Assembly (NCBI RefSeq): GCF_947503875.1 | Contig: NZ_CANNFH010000002.1 | Coordinates: forward strand, 434,001-498,000 | Length of the DNA: 64,000 nt | Origin: an uncultured Polaribacter sp. | GTDB lineage: Bacteria; Bacteroidota; Bacteroidia; Flavobacteriales; Flavobacteriaceae | Reading direction: 5' to 3' | Notes under the pieces: model-generated | The model's input: only the letters and a program-made list of their open reading frames with translations | Databases searched by the model: none | What the model was told of the DNA's origin: nothing | Position numbers and translations under genes: made by a program | Part shown: positions 9,090-19,563 of the stretch, piece after piece | Layout of the letters: each line of letters begins with the position of its first letter | Position numbering within the stretch: position 1 is the stretch's first letter

Positions 9090-9557
9090 GTGATAAACCT
9101 AATTGGTACATACGAAGTTAAGGCAGATGCTAAAGGTAGAGTGATGTTTTCATCAGCTCTAAAAAAGCAATTGCAGCCAATTTTAAATGAAGGTTTTGTA
9201 ATCAAAAGAGCTGTTTTTCATCCTTGTTTAGAATTGTATTCTATGGAGGAATGGAATTTATTAATGGCAAAACTAAATAAGCTAAATAAGTTTAAAAAGA
9301 AGAACAACGATTTTATTAGAAGGTTTACAGCAGGAGTTAAAATTGTAGAATTTGATGCGGCTGGTAGAATTTTAATACCAAAAGATTTATGTGAAATAGC
9401 AGGTATTAAAAAACAGGTAGTATTATCATCTGCGGTAAACATTATAGAAATTTGGGACAAAGAACGATATGAAAAGGCGATTGATGATGCTACTGGAGAT
9501 TTTGGAGATTTGGCAGAAGAAGTAATGGGAAATACAGATTTTGATGAGCTACCATAA
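9090..9557 (+). CDS. mraZ: Transcriptional regulator MraZ
   Basis: MraZ is a double SpoVT/AbrB-fold DNA-binding protein that represses the dcw operon. Both halves are present: 'DAKGRVMFSSALKKQL' at residues 12-27 and 'FDAAGRILIPKDLCEIAGI' near 88-106, each with the DxxGRxxxP/S pattern. The start is GTG at 9090; no upstream ATG is in frame. At 155 aa it is of normal length. Its 3' end overlaps rsmH by 14 bp, and three GTGGT boxes upstream are its likely operator. Confidence 0.95.
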   Translation: MINLIGTYEVKADAKGRVMFSSALKKQLQPILNEGFVIKRAVFHPCLELYSMEEWNLLMAKLNKLNKFKKKNNDFIRRFTAGVKIVEFDAAGRILIPKDLCEIAGIKKQVVLSSAVNIIEIWDKERYEKAIDDATGDFGDLAEEVMGNTDFDELP

Positions 9558-10458
9558 TCCAGTTTTATTGCAAGAGAGTGTAAACGCCTTGGCTATTAAG
9601 CATAATGGGGTGTATGTAGATGTTACATTTGGTGGTGGTGGGCACTCAAAAGAGATTTTAAGTAGACTAGGAGAAGGTGGTAGGTTGTTTGGTTTTGATC
9701 AAGATCCTGATGCACAACAGAATGTTATTGATGACTCTAGATTTACTTTAATACCAGAAAATTTTAGATATATAACACGATTTTTAAGGTTTCATGGTGT
9801 AAGAAAGGTAGATGGTATTTTGGCAGATTTAGGGGTTTCTTCGCATCAGTTTGATGAAGCGGAAAGAGGATTTTCTATTCGTTTTGATGGGGATTTAGAT
9901 ATGCGAATGAATCAAAAATCTAAGATTTCTGCGAAAGCAATTGTAAATAATTATTCTGAAGAGAAGTTGGCGGAAATTTTGTTTTTGTACGGGGAATTAA
10001 GAAACTCTAGAAACATAGCCAAAACAATTGTAGAAAAAAGAGAAGAGCAGAAAATTGAAACTAGTTTTCAGTTAAAAGAGGCGTTGCGTAGGTTTTTACC
10101 AAAAGCAAAAGAGCATAAAATTTTAGCGCAAATTTTTCAAGCAATAAGAATAGAGGTAAATGAAGAATTGGCAGTTTTAAAAGAATTTTTAGAGCAAACT
10201 CCAAATTTGTTAACAGAAGAAGGTAGGCTAAGTGTAATCTCTTACCATTCTCTAGAAGATAGACTAGTAAAGCGATTTATTAGAACAGGAATGTTTAGCG
10301 GCGAGCCAGAAAAGGATTTTTTTGGAAACACAAATGAGCCATTACAAAAAGTTGGAAAGTTAGTAATACCTACCCCAATAGAAATTACCACGAACAACAG
10401 GGCTCGCAGTGCTAAACTAAGAATTGCAACTTTAAAAAAAGTTGCGAATAAAAAATAG
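9544..10458 (+). CDS. rsmH: 16S rRNA (cytosine(1402)-N(4))-methyltransferase
   Basis: RsmH (MraW) methylates N4 of C1402 in 16S rRNA using S-adenosylmethionine. 'YVDVTFGGGGHSKEIL' is the cofactor loop, 'GILADLGVSSHQFDEAERGFS' the signature region, and 'ISYHSLEDRLVKRF' the C-terminal motif. I take the ATG at 9544 (MSYHNPVLL, 304 aa) over the in-frame TTG three bases earlier. The start lies inside mraZ, implying coupled translation. Confidence 0.95.
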   Translation: MSYHNPVLLQESVNALAIKHNGVYVDVTFGGGGHSKEILSRLGEGGRLFGFDQDPDAQQNVIDDSRFTLIPENFRYITRFLRFHGVRKVDGILADLGVSSHQFDEAERGFSIRFDGDLDMRMNQKSKISAKAIVNNYSEEKLAEILFLYGELRNSRNIAKTIVEKREEQKIETSFQLKEALRRFLPKAKEHKILAQIFQAIRIEVNEELAVLKEFLEQTPNLLTEEGRLSVISYHSLEDRLVKRFIRTGMFSGEPEKDFFGNTNEPLQKVGKLVIPTPIEITTNNRARSAKLRIATLKKVANKK

Positions 10459-10485
10459 TGGAAAATAAATTTCTATTGTGTAAAA

Positions 10486-10815
10486 ATGTCTAAGGTTAAA
10501 AAAGGTGTTTACGGGTTTTTAAGAGGTAGTTTTTTAACTGATGAGTTTGCGTTAAAAAACTGGAAAATTATCTTATTCGTAGTGTTTCTGTTTTTAATTA
10601 TGATTACTAGCTCACACAACGCAGATAAGAAGGTGATTAAAATATCTGACTTAAATAAGTTAAAAAGAGAATTAAGAGCAGAATATATAGATACCGGAAC
10701 TATTTTAATGCGAATGAAAATGGAGTCTAGTATTAAGAAAAAGGCGAAAGCAAGGGGTTTACAACCGTCAGCAACTCCTCCAAAAAAAATAAAAGTAACT
10801 ATAAATAAAGATTAA
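10486..10815 (+). CDS. ftsL: FtsL-like cell division protein
   Basis: This is a 109-aa bitopic protein with a cytoplasmic N-terminus, one membrane segment at about residues 27-43 ('IILFVVFLFLIMITSS') and a short extracytoplasmic segment ('ISDLNKLKRELRAEYIDTGTILMRMKMESSIKKKAKARG') that looks helical. Position between rsmH and ftsI is the classical ftsL slot, where the protein bridges FtsQ/FtsB-like partners and FtsI at the septum. Sequence conservation of FtsL is low, so the call rests on size, topology and place. Confidence 0.8.
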   Translation: MSKVKKGVYGFLRGSFLTDEFALKNWKIILFVVFLFLIMITSSHNADKKVIKISDLNKLKRELRAEYIDTGTILMRMKMESSIKKKAKARGLQPSATPPKKIKVTINKD

Positions 10816-10817
10816 AA

Positions 10818-12839
10818 TTGGCAACACATAAAAAAAGCATACTTACTAAATTTTACTTGGTGGCAGCTTTTATGGCACTGTTTTTATTTGCAGTTATTTT
10901 TAAAGTTATTCATTTACAGTATGTAAAAGGAGAGCAGTATAGAAAGCTGGCTATGGATTTAACTGTTAGACAAGATACTATCTATGCTAACAAAGGTAAC
11001 GTTTATGCTGCAGACGGCAACTTGTTAGCAACATCTATGTCTAAATTTAATATTTACATGGATTTGGAAACTGTAAATAGTCAGATTTTTGAAGATAATT
11101 TTATTGAATTGTCTAACGAGCTTTCTAAAATGTTAGGTGGGTCTTCTAGTTATCATCAAAAAAGGTTACGAAACGCAAAAAATAAAAAAAGACGTTATTT
11201 TTTAATTGCAAGAAATATTGGTTATACAGATTATTTGAAGATGAAGAAATTTCCAATTTTTAAATTGGGCGTCTACAAAGGAGGGTTTATTGCAAAACAC
11301 AGAACAGAAAGAGCACATCCTATTGGTAAAATTGCTGAACGAACAATTGGTTATGATGATTTTAGGGGTGAAGCAGGTATAGAAGGAGCATTTGCAGATT
11401 ATATGCAAGGGCAAAATGGATTAAGGTGGGAACAAAAAATTGCTAAAAACCAATGGAAACCTATTAGTGATTATAATGAGAAAGAACCTGTAGATGGCCA
11501 TGATATAATTACCACTATAGATGTAAATATTCAAGATATTACACATCACGCCTTGTTAGCGCAATTAGAAAAGTTTGAAGCAGACCATGGTTGTGCAGTA
11601 GTTATGGAAACTGCAACAGGAGAAATTAAAGCGATTTCAAACTTAGGTAGAAATAATAGTAACACTGGGTATTACGAAAAAAGGAATTATGCTGTGTGGG
11701 AAAGTCATGAGCCAGGTTCTACTTTTAAGTTGGCAAGTTTAATGGCAATTTTAGATGATAAAAAAATAGATACAGCTACAGTAGTTGATACAGAAAGAGG
11801 TAGAATTTTTATACATGGTTCTAAAGTAGAAGATTCTCATAGAGGAGGTTATGGTAAAATTTCGGCAGCAAGAGTATTTGAAGTTTCATCCAATGTTGGG
11901 ATAGTAAAATTAATTAAAAAACATTACGACGCAAAGCCAGAAAAATTTATCCAAAAGTTAGAAGATTACGGATTTACAAAACCCATAGGGTTTCAAATTA
12001 AAGGCGAAGGAAAACCTTATATACCTAATCCTAAAGATAAAAAACGCTGGAATAAAATTTCTTTAGAATGGATGTCTTGGGGTTACGGAGTGTCTGTTAC
12101 GCCAATGCAAACTCTTATGTTTTATAATGCTGTTGCAAATAATGGTGTAATGGTAAAGCCCCGCTTTATAAAAGAACTAAGAAAACAAGACAAGACTGAG
12201 AAAGTATTTGAAACTACAATTGTAAACCCAAAAATAGCTTCAGATGTTACTCTAAAAAAAATAAGAAAAATAATGGAGAATGTTGTGGTTAAAGGTACTG
12301 CAGATAATATATACTCTCCCAACTTTTCTATGGCTGGTAAAACAGGAACAGCTAAAAAGTTTTTGCCAAAACATAAAGATGAAAACGGCAAAATAGTTCG
12401 TGCAGGCTATTCAAATAAACACTATGTAGCTTCTTTTGCAGGTTTTTTTCCAGCAGATACGCCCAAATACTCTTGTATTGTAGTTGTACATGATCCTAAA
12501 AAAGAAAAAGGGTATTATGGAGCAACTGTTGCAGGACCTGTTTTTAAAGAAATTGCGCAAAAAATTTATACTACAACTCCCATAGATAAACAATCTGTAG
12601 AAGATGAAATTGATTTTGAAGAGGTTGAGAAAGAATATATCAAATACGATAATTATTTAAGAAAAAATTATACAGTTATACCTAGTGTGAAAGGTATGAC
12701 AGGTATGGATGCTTTAGCGCTTTTGGAAAATTTAGGATTAAAAGTAAAAGTTTCTGGAACAGGTAAAGTAAAGCATCAATCTTTAAAAAAAGGAGAAAGG
12801 TTAGTTAAAGGAAAAGTAATAACCCTAAAATTATCATAG
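10818..12839 (+). CDS. ftsI: Division-specific penicillin-binding protein (FtsI/PBP3) with PASTA domain
   Basis: This class B PBP is the septal peptidoglycan transpeptidase. After an N-terminal membrane anchor (about residues 12-32) come the PBP dimerisation region and the transpeptidase domain with STFK (301-304, Ser301 nucleophile), SSN (357-359) and KTG (508-510). A single PASTA domain closes the 673-aa protein ('PSVKGMTGMDALALLENLGLKV'). The start is a TTG at 10818, 2 nt after the ftsL-like stop; no ATG is nearby. The pairing with FtsW further down the cluster is the expected SEDS-bPBP partnership. Confidence 0.95.
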   Translation: MATHKKSILTKFYLVAAFMALFLFAVIFKVIHLQYVKGEQYRKLAMDLTVRQDTIYANKGNVYAADGNLLATSMSKFNIYMDLETVNSQIFEDNFIELSNELSKMLGGSSSYHQKRLRNAKNKKRRYFLIARNIGYTDYLKMKKFPIFKLGVYKGGFIAKHRTERAHPIGKIAERTIGYDDFRGEAGIEGAFADYMQGQNGLRWEQKIAKNQWKPISDYNEKEPVDGHDIITTIDVNIQDITHHALLAQLEKFEADHGCAVVMETATGEIKAISNLGRNNSNTGYYEKRNYAVWESHEPGSTFKLASLMAILDDKKIDTATVVDTERGRIFIHGSKVEDSHRGGYGKISAARVFEVSSNVGIVKLIKKHYDAKPEKFIQKLEDYGFTKPIGFQIKGEGKPYIPNPKDKKRWNKISLEWMSWGYGVSVTPMQTLMFYNAVANNGVMVKPRFIKELRKQDKTEKVFETTIVNPKIASDVTLKKIRKIMENVVVKGTADNIYSPNFSMAGKTGTAKKFLPKHKDENGKIVRAGYSNKHYVASFAGFFPADTPKYSCIVVVHDPKKEKGYYGATVAGPVFKEIAQKIYTTTPIDKQSVEDEIDFEEVEKEYIKYDNYLRKNYTVIPSVKGMTGMDALALLENLGLKVKVSGTGKVKHQSLKKGERLVKGKVITLKLS

Positions 12840-12844
12840 TCGTT

Positions 12845-14308
12845 TTGAAAAATTTACAAGAGATATTATATAAGGTTGCTATTAACAAAGTGTTTGGAGT
12901 TACAAATATTGATGTTGCAAACATTGTTTTCGATTCTAGAAAAGTTGAGAAAAATACAGTTTTTGTGGCTCAGAAAGGGGTTACTGTAGATGGGCATAAT
13001 TATATTGATAAAGCAATAAGTTTAGGTGCAATAGCAATTATTTGCGAGATTTTTCCAGATAAAACACAAGATGGTATTACTTACGTTCAGGTAAACAATG
13101 CAAATATAGCATTGGCAATCATGGCCTCTAATTTTTATAACAACCCTTCTGCTAAGTTGCCTTTAATAGGTGTTACAGGTACCAATGGTAAAACAACTAT
13201 TGCTTCTTTATTATACCAATTATTTAAAAAAGCAGGTTATAAAGTAGGTTTGTTATCTACCGTAAAAGTATTGGTAGGTGTTACTGAGCATAAAGCTACA
13301 CATACTACACCAGATTCTATTACCATAAATAGTTATTTAGATAAAATGATTGATGCAGGTGTAGATTTCTGTTTTATGGAGGTAAGTTCTCATGGTATAC
13401 ATCAAAAAAGAATAGAGGGATTAACCTTTGCTGGTGGTATTTTTACAAATCTTTCTCATGATCATTTAGATTATCACAACACCTTTGCAGAATATAGAGA
13501 TGTTAAAAAAGAATTTTTTGATGGTTTGCCTAAAACCGCTTTTGCTTTAACAAATATAGATGATAAGAATGGCAATTATATGTTGCAAAATACTAAAGCA
13601 AAAAAATACTCTTATGCCTTAAAAACCTTTGCAGATTTTAAAGCTAAAATTTTAGAAAAGCAATTGTCTGGTACTTTAATAGCTGTTGATGGTACAGAAA
13701 TTTGGACAAAATTAATTGGCATATTTAATATTTATAATTTAACTGCCATAATTGCCACAGCTGAGTTGTTAGGTTTAGAAAAAATAGAGGTTTTAACCAT
13801 TATTAGTGAATTAGAAAGTGTTAGTGGTCGTTTTGAGTATGTAATTTCAGAAGATGGTATAACTGCAATTGTAGATTATGCGCATACACCAGATGCTTTA
13901 AAAAATGTTTTAGAAACCATAAACGATATTAGAACAAATAACGAAAAAGTTATTACAGTTGTGGGTTGTGGTGGAGATAGAGATAAAACCAAGAGACCTA
14001 AAATGGCAAATATTGCCTCGCAATTAAGCAGCCAGGCTATTTTTACTTCAGACAATCCAAGAACAGAAAATCCACAATCCATTTTAGATGAAATGGAAGC
14101 AGGGGTTTCACCAGAAAATTACAAAAAAACAATTGCCATTTTAGATAGAAAGCAAGCTATAAAAACAGCTTGTAAATTTTCTGAAACAGGAGATATCATA
14201 TTAATAGCAGGAAAAGGACACGAAAATTATCAAGAAATAAACGGAGTTAGAACTCATTTTGATGATTTAGAGGAAGTGAAAAACTGTTTCAATCAACTAA
14301 AAAAATAA
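12845..14308 (+). CDS. murE: UDP-MurNAc-tripeptide synthetase MurE
   Basis: MurE adds the third stem-peptide residue to UDP-MurNAc-L-Ala-D-Glu. The ATP loop TGTNGKTT is at residues 111-118. 'SDNPRTE' carries the DNPR signature known for meso-diaminopimelate-specific enzymes, so a Gram-negative-type meso-DAP peptidoglycan is inferred. The 487-aa length is normal. The start is TTG at 12845, 5 nt after the ftsI stop. It lies in the contiguous dcw operon between ftsI and mraY. Confidence 0.95.
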   Translation: MKNLQEILYKVAINKVFGVTNIDVANIVFDSRKVEKNTVFVAQKGVTVDGHNYIDKAISLGAIAIICEIFPDKTQDGITYVQVNNANIALAIMASNFYNNPSAKLPLIGVTGTNGKTTIASLLYQLFKKAGYKVGLLSTVKVLVGVTEHKATHTTPDSITINSYLDKMIDAGVDFCFMEVSSHGIHQKRIEGLTFAGGIFTNLSHDHLDYHNTFAEYRDVKKEFFDGLPKTAFALTNIDDKNGNYMLQNTKAKKYSYALKTFADFKAKILEKQLSGTLIAVDGTEIWTKLIGIFNIYNLTAIIATAELLGLEKIEVLTIISELESVSGRFEYVISEDGITAIVDYAHTPDALKNVLETINDIRTNNEKVITVVGCGGDRDKTKRPKMANIASQLSSQAIFTSDNPRTENPQSILDEMEAGVSPENYKKTIAILDRKQAIKTACKFSETGDIILIAGKGHENYQEINGVRTHFDDLEEVKNCFNQLKK

Positions 14309-14315
14309 ACAGAGC

Positions 14316-15542
14316 ATGCTATATTATTTATTTCATTATTTAGAAACTCAGTTTAGTTTTCCTGGCGCAAGTGTGTTTCAGTTTATAACATTTAGAGCAG
14401 CTGCAGCTTTTATTTTATCATTATTAATCTCTGCAATTTTTGGTAAGCGAATTATAAATTTTTTAAGAAATCAACAAGTTGGAGAAACTGTTAGAGATTT
14501 GGGTTTAGATGGTCAAATACAAAAAGCAGGTACACCAACAATGGGTGGTGTTATTATAATTTTAGCCACTCTAATTCCAGCAATTTTGCTAGCAAAATTA
14601 GATAATATTTATATAATTATTCTTTTGATTACCACAGTTTGGATGGGATTAATAGGATTCTTAGATGATTATATTAAAGTGTTTAAAAAAGATAAAGACG
14701 GTTTAAGCGGTAAATTTAAAGTCTTAGGTCAGGTTGGTTTGGGCATTTTTGTTGGTGCAATGTTGTATTTTAATGAAGATGTAACAATTAAAGAACAGCT
14801 ACCAAAAGAGCAACAAATTGTACAAAATAATGGTAAAGTTAAAGTGTTTGGAGAAGCGCATAAATCTACCAAAACAACAGTTCCTTTTTTTAAAGATAAC
14901 GAATTAGATTACTCAAAAGCACTAGGATTTTTAGGAGACGGTTATGAAAAATATGGATGGATTGTTTTCATTTTTATTGTTGTTTTTATTGTTACAGGAA
15001 TTTCTAACGGTGCTAATTTAACAGATGGAATAGATGGTTTAGCTGCAGGTTCTTCTGCAATAATGGTGGTTACACTAGGTGTTTTTGCTTGGGTTTCAGG
15101 TAACATTATTTTCGCAGATTATTTAGATGTAATGTATATACCCAATTCCGGAGAAATGACGGTTTTTATTCTCGCTTTTGCAGGCGCCTTAATTGGTTTT
15201 CTTTGGTACAACACCTATCCTGCTCAAGTTTTTATGGGAGATACAGGTAGTTTAACAATAGGCGGAATTATAGCGGTTATTGCAATAGCGATAAGAAAAG
15301 AATTATTGCTGCCAATTTTGGCAGGAATATTTGTAGTAGAAAATCTATCTGTAATACTTCAAGTTTCTTGGTTTAAATATACTAGAAAGAAATTTGGAGA
15401 AGGAAGACGAATTTTTAGAATGTCGCCACTACATCATCATTATCAAAAGTTAAGTTATCACGAAAGTAAAATAGTTACCCGATTTTGGATTGTGGGAATT
15501 TTATTAGCAGTATTAACAATTGTAACCTTAAAATTAAGATAA
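14316..15542 (+). CDS. mraY: Phospho-N-acetylmuramoyl-pentapeptide transferase MraY
   Basis: MraY transfers phospho-MurNAc-pentapeptide to undecaprenyl phosphate, making lipid I. It is an integral inner-membrane enzyme with about ten hydrophobic segments. Recognisable are '[12 protein letters not shown]', the catalytic 'GFLDDYIKV', '[14 protein letters not shown]' and 'MSPLHHHYQ' near the C-terminus. At 408 aa it is longer than the E. coli enzyme because of a hydrophilic loop around residues 150-205, common in this phylum. ATG at 14316, 7 nt after murE. Confidence 0.96.
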   Translation: MLYYLFHYLETQFSFPGASVFQFITFRAAAAFILSLLISAIFGKRIINFLRNQQVGETVRDLGLDGQIQKAGTPTMGGVIIILATLIPAILLAKLDNIYIIILLITTVWMGLIGFLDDYIKVFKKDKDGLSGKFKVLGQVGLGIFVGAMLYFNEDVTIKEQLPKEQQIVQNNGKVKVFGEAHKSTKTTVPFFKDNELDYSKALGFLGDGYEKYGWIVFIFIVVFIVTGISNGANLTDGIDGLAAGSSAIMVVTLGVFAWVSGNIIFADYLDVMYIPNSGEMTVFILAFAGALIGFLWYNTYPAQVFMGDTGSLTIGGIIAVIAIAIRKELLLPILAGIFVVENLSVILQVSWFKYTRKKFGEGRRIFRMSPLHHHYQKLSYHESKIVTRFWIVGILLAVLTIVTLKLR

Positions 15543-15645
15543 TTCAAAAACACCATCTGATTCTTTTTAGAATATGACGGTAGATATGTTTTGATTTTGT
15601 GCGAAACAGTATTAAGAATAGAAGAATAAAAATAGAAAAGTAACA

Positions 15646-17028
15646 ATGAGTAATCGAGAAAATATACAAAAAACAGTTTTTTCTTCTTCGGAAGAAAGGA
15701 AGCTTGTTGTTCTTGGTGGAGGAGAAAGCGGTGTAGGAACAGCTGTTTTGGCCAAACAAAAAGGTTACCAAATATTTGTTTCTGATAAAGGAGAAATTGC
15801 AGCAAAGTATAAAAAAGTGTTGCTAGAAAATGCAATTGAATTTGAAGAGAAAAAGCACACAGAAAGTAAGGTGTTAGTAGCAGATTTAGTAATGAAAAGT
15901 CCTGGTATACCAGACACAGTTCCGTTGGTTTTAAAATTGAAACAAAAGCAAATTCCAGTTATTTCTGAAATTGAATTTGGCGCAAAGTTTACCAATGCCA
16001 ATTTAGTGGGTATTACAGGCTCAAATGGTAAAACAACAACAACGCTATTAACGCATCATATTTTAAAAAATGCGGGTTTAAATGTTGCTGCAGCTGGTAA
16101 TATAGGAGCTAGTTTTGCAGCGCAATTAGCAACAGAGGCCTGTAAAAATTATGTGTTAGAATTAAGTAGTTTTCAGTTGGATGGTATAGAAGATTTTAAA
16201 GCACATATTGCCATTTTAACCAATATTACTCCAGATCATTTAGATAGATATGATTATGATTTTAATAAGTATATCGCGTCAAAATTTAGAATTACAAAAA
16301 ATCAAACTGCATCAGATTATTTAATTTATGATGCAGATAACCAAGCCATAAATAATTGGTTAGAAAATAATACTACAAAAGCAAAATTAGTTCCCTTTTC
16401 TATAGAAAAAAAACTGAAGTATGGTGCTTTTTTAGAAGACAATAAAATTACAATCAACATAAATAAAGAAATATTTTATATGCCATTATCTACACTAACA
16501 GTAAAGGGAAAACACAATGTAAAAAATGCCATGGCAGCAACAATGGCAGCACAATTATTAAAAGTTAGAAAAGAATCTATTAAAGAAAGTTTAGCGAATT
16601 TTGAAGGTGTAGAACATCGTTTAGAAAACGTTGCTAAAATTAGAGAAGTGTCTTATATAAATGATTCTAAGGCAACTAATGTAAATGCAACTTTTTACGC
16701 TTTAGAGTGCATGGATAAGCAAACTGTTTGGATTGTTGGAGGAGTTGATAAAGGAAATGACTATAACGATTTGCTGCCTTTAGTAAGAGAAAAGGTGAAG
16801 GCAATTGTTTGTTTAGGTTTAGATAATGATAAAATTAAAGAAACTTTTGGCAATGTGGTTGATATAATTATTGAAACTGCTGGGGCAGAAGAGGCAGTAA
16901 AAGTTTCTCACAAAATTGCAGAAAAAGGAGATGCAGTGTTGTTGTCTCCTGCTTGTGCTAGTTTCGATTTGTTTGAAGATTATGAAGATAGAGGACGTCA
17001 GTTTAAAAAAGCGGTTAAATGTCTTTAA
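15646..17028 (+). CDS. murD: UDP-N-acetylmuramoylalanine--D-glutamate ligase MurD
   Basis: MurD adds D-glutamate to UDP-MurNAc-L-Ala. The N-terminal Rossmann motif 'LGGGESGVGTAVL' sits at about residues 23-35, the ATP loop GSNGKTT at 125-131, and 'NDSKATNVNAT' in the central domain. ATG at 15646 is the only convincing start and gives about 18 extra N-terminal residues before the conserved core. A 103-bp gap follows mraY but no terminator is visible, so cotranscription is likely. Confidence 0.95.
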   Translation: MSNRENIQKTVFSSSEERKLVVLGGGESGVGTAVLAKQKGYQIFVSDKGEIAAKYKKVLLENAIEFEEKKHTESKVLVADLVMKSPGIPDTVPLVLKLKQKQIPVISEIEFGAKFTNANLVGITGSNGKTTTTLLTHHILKNAGLNVAAAGNIGASFAAQLATEACKNYVLELSSFQLDGIEDFKAHIAILTNITPDHLDRYDYDFNKYIASKFRITKNQTASDYLIYDADNQAINNWLENNTTKAKLVPFSIEKKLKYGAFLEDNKITININKEIFYMPLSTLTVKGKHNVKNAMAATMAAQLLKVRKESIKESLANFEGVEHRLENVAKIREVSYINDSKATNVNATFYALECMDKQTVWIVGGVDKGNDYNDLLPLVREKVKAIVCLGLDNDKIKETFGNVVDIIIETAGAEEAVKVSHKIAEKGDAVLLSPACASFDLFEDYEDRGRQFKKAVKCL

Positions 17029-17039
17029 AAAAATATAAA

Positions 17040-17105
17040 TAAATAATTCGTTGAAATTGATTTTTAATTTAAGAATCTATCAATCTAAAAATCCAAGAAT
17101 CTAAG
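17040..17105. repeat. Short tandem repeats in the murD-ftsW gap
   Basis: Imperfect copies of 'aagaatct..caatctaaaa' follow one another between the murD stop and the ftsW start. They are non-coding and resemble simple direct-repeat fillers elsewhere in this window. Confidence 0.45.
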
Positions 17106-17114
17106 TACCTATAA

Positions 17115-18299
17115 ATGAAAACCATACTTCAACATATAAAAGGAGATAGAGCTATTTGGGCAATTGTTGCAGCATTAGCTATTTTCTCCTTCATGCCAGT
17201 GTACAGTGCAAGTACAAATCTGGTGTATGTTGTAGGTAATGGTTCTACTTTAGGGCACTTGGTAAAGCATGCAACGTTATTGTTTTTTGGTTTTTTAATC
17301 ATTTATGGCGTGCATAAAATTCCTTATCGTTATTTTTCTGGTGGTTCTGCTTTAATGTTACCCATTGTTTTTATACTACTAATTGTTACGTTAGCTCAAG
17401 GTACTACTATTGGTGGTGCAAATGCAAGTAGGTGGATTAGAATTGGTGGTGTTGGTTTTCAAACATCAACCTTAGCAGGTTTGGTTTTAATGATTTATGT
17501 TGCAAGATATCTTGCTAAAAATAAAGAAAAAGTTATTGTTTTTAAAGAGAGTTTATTGCAGCTTTGGCTGCCAGTTGGTTTAATTTTAATGTTAATTTTG
17601 CCTGCAAATTTCTCAACAACCGCTATTGTTTTTACCATGGTTTTAGTATTGACTTTTATAGGAGGTTATCCCTTAAAGTACCTTGGGTTTGTTTTAGGAG
17701 CTGGTTTGGTTGCTTTATTGTTTTTTATTTTAATGGCTAAAGCTTTTCCAGATGCTATGCCTAATCGCGTGCAAACTTGGCAAAGTAGAATAGAGAGTTT
17801 TTCGCAAGAAGGTAGTAAAGAAGCGTATCAGGTGGAAAAAGCGAAGATTGCAATTGCTACAGGTGGTTCTTTTGGTGTTGGACCAGGAAAAAGTGTACAA
17901 AAGAATTTTTTACCACAATCTTCATCAGATTTTATTTATGCCATAATTGTGGAAGAATTTGGTTTATTTGGTGGTGTTGTTTTAGTGGTTGTTTATTTCT
18001 TATTACTGTTTAGAATATTTGTTGTTTTAAAGAAAACCACTACAATTTTTGGTACTTTATTAGTAGTTGGCTCTGGTTTGCCTATTGTTTTTCAGGCCAC
18101 TATAAATATGGCTGTGGCTACAAATTTGTTTCCTGTAACTGGACAAACATTACCACTTATTAGTAGTGGAGGTACTTCTATTTGGATGACTTGTATTGCA
18201 CTTGGAATGATTTTAAGTGTAAGCGCCTCAAAAGAAGAAACAGAAGAAGATATTTTAGATGATAATCCTTTAGATATTTTGCATGAAACAATCGACTAA
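17115..18299 (+). CDS. ftsW: SEDS glycosyltransferase FtsW
   Basis: FtsW is the SEDS-family peptidoglycan polymerase of the divisome. It is a 394-aa polytopic membrane protein with about ten membrane segments. Conserved features are 'GGANASRWIRIGG', the large loop 'VGPGKSVQKNFLPQSSSDFIYAIIVEEFG' and the terminal 'TGQTLPLISSGGTS'. It lies in the expected murD-ftsW-murG order. The partner bPBP is encoded upstream as ftsI. Confidence 0.95.
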   Translation: MKTILQHIKGDRAIWAIVAALAIFSFMPVYSASTNLVYVVGNGSTLGHLVKHATLLFFGFLIIYGVHKIPYRYFSGGSALMLPIVFILLIVTLAQGTTIGGANASRWIRIGGVGFQTSTLAGLVLMIYVARYLAKNKEKVIVFKESLLQLWLPVGLILMLILPANFSTTAIVFTMVLVLTFIGGYPLKYLGFVLGAGLVALLFFILMAKAFPDAMPNRVQTWQSRIESFSQEGSKEAYQVEKAKIAIATGGSFGVGPGKSVQKNFLPQSSSDFIYAIIVEEFGLFGGVVLVVVYFLLLFRIFVVLKKTTTIFGTLLVVGSGLPIVFQATINMAVATNLFPVTGQTLPLISSGGTSIWMTCIALGMILSVSASKEETEEDILDDNPLDILHETID

Positions 18300-18370
18300 A
18301 TATTTAAAATTAAATACACAAATTATGATGATTGTCAAATACATTCATATAAACAAATATAAAAGTCTGT

Positions 18371-19471
18371 ATGAAACAGTCGATTAATGTACTTATTTCT
18401 GGAGGTGGAACAGGAGGACACATTTATCCTGCAATTGCAATTGCAAATGAGATAAAGGTGCGTTATCCTGATGCAAATTTTTTATTTGTAGGGGCAAAAG
18501 ATAAAATGGAAATGGAAAAAGTACCAAGAGCTGGTTATAAAATTAAGGGCTTGTGGATTTCTGGAATTCAAAGAAAATTAACAGCAGATAATCTTTCTTT
18601 TCCCTTTAAATTAATGAGTAGTTTATGGAATGCATCAAAAATAATTAAAAGTTTTAAACCAGATATTGCTATTGGTACTGGTGGTTTTGCAAGTGGGCCT
18701 ACATTAATTATGGCCAATAGAAAAAGAATACCAACCTTAATACAAGAACAAAATTCTTACCCGGGAATTACAAATAAGTTACTTAGTAAAAAAGCAAGTA
18801 AAATTTGTGTTGCGTATGATAATCTAGAACGTTTCTTCCCAAGGGAAAAAATTAGAAAAACAGGAAATCCTGTGCGCCAAGATTTATTGTCTATTCACAG
18901 TAAAACTGCAGAAGCAAAAAGCTTTTTTAAGTTAGATTTAAACAAGAAAACTGTATTAGTTATTGGTGGTAGTTTAGGTGCAAGAAAAGTAAACCAATTG
19001 ATTGAGAAGAATTTGGAGTTTTTTAAAAATCAAGAAGTACAAGTGCTTTGGCAATGTGGTAAATTTTATATTGATGACTATAAAAAATATAACAATGTAG
19101 AAAATATACAAGTGCATCAGTTTTTAAATAGAATGGATTTAGCTTATGCTGCCGCAGATGTAATTATTTCTAGAGCAGGAGCAAGTTCTGTTTCAGAATT
19201 GTGTATAGTAGGTAAACCTGTGTTATTTATTCCTTCGCCCAATGTGGCAGAAGACCATCAAACAAAAAACGCAAAATCTATAGCAGATAAACATGGCGCT
19301 TTATTATTAAAAGAGAGTGAACTAGATACGTTTCCTGTTGTTTTTGAAACCTTATTAAAAGATGAAGGAAAACAGCAAAGTTTATCAGAAAACATAAAAG
19401 AATTGGCTTTACCAAGTGCAACGAAAGATATTGTAGATGAAGTAGAAAAATTATTAAAAACCCCTACTTAA
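18371..19471 (+). CDS. murG: Lipid II synthase MurG (GlcNAc transferase)
   Basis: MurG adds GlcNAc from UDP-GlcNAc to lipid I on the cytoplasmic face of the inner membrane. The N-terminal GGGTGGH loop is at residues 11-17, '[10 protein letters not shown]' and 'NPVRQDL' follow, and the donor-site helix region '[21 protein letters not shown]' is in the C-terminal Rossmann half. The 366-aa length is typical. ATG at 18371, 71 bp after ftsW with no terminator seen. Confidence 0.96.
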   Translation: MKQSINVLISGGGTGGHIYPAIAIANEIKVRYPDANFLFVGAKDKMEMEKVPRAGYKIKGLWISGIQRKLTADNLSFPFKLMSSLWNASKIIKSFKPDIAIGTGGFASGPTLIMANRKRIPTLIQEQNSYPGITNKLLSKKASKICVAYDNLERFFPREKIRKTGNPVRQDLLSIHSKTAEAKSFFKLDLNKKTVLVIGGSLGARKVNQLIEKNLEFFKNQEVQVLWQCGKFYIDDYKKYNNVENIQVHQFLNRMDLAYAAADVIISRAGASSVSELCIVGKPVLFIPSPNVAEDHQTKNAKSIADKHGALLLKESELDTFPVVFETLLKDEGKQQSLSENIKELALPSATKDIVDEVEKLLKTPT

Positions 19472-19563
19472 TCTTCCCAAAGGTAAGAAATACTCTTGAG
19501 GACTGTGGGAAAGTAAAAATATTAAAAACGAAAATTAATAAACAATAGAATACTTTAATAAAA

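Noticed and set aside
15458..15835. 125-aa frame on the minus strand
   Set aside because: It spans the mraY end, the gap and the murD start in antisense; Phe/Leu-rich low-complexity translation typical of a shadow frame.
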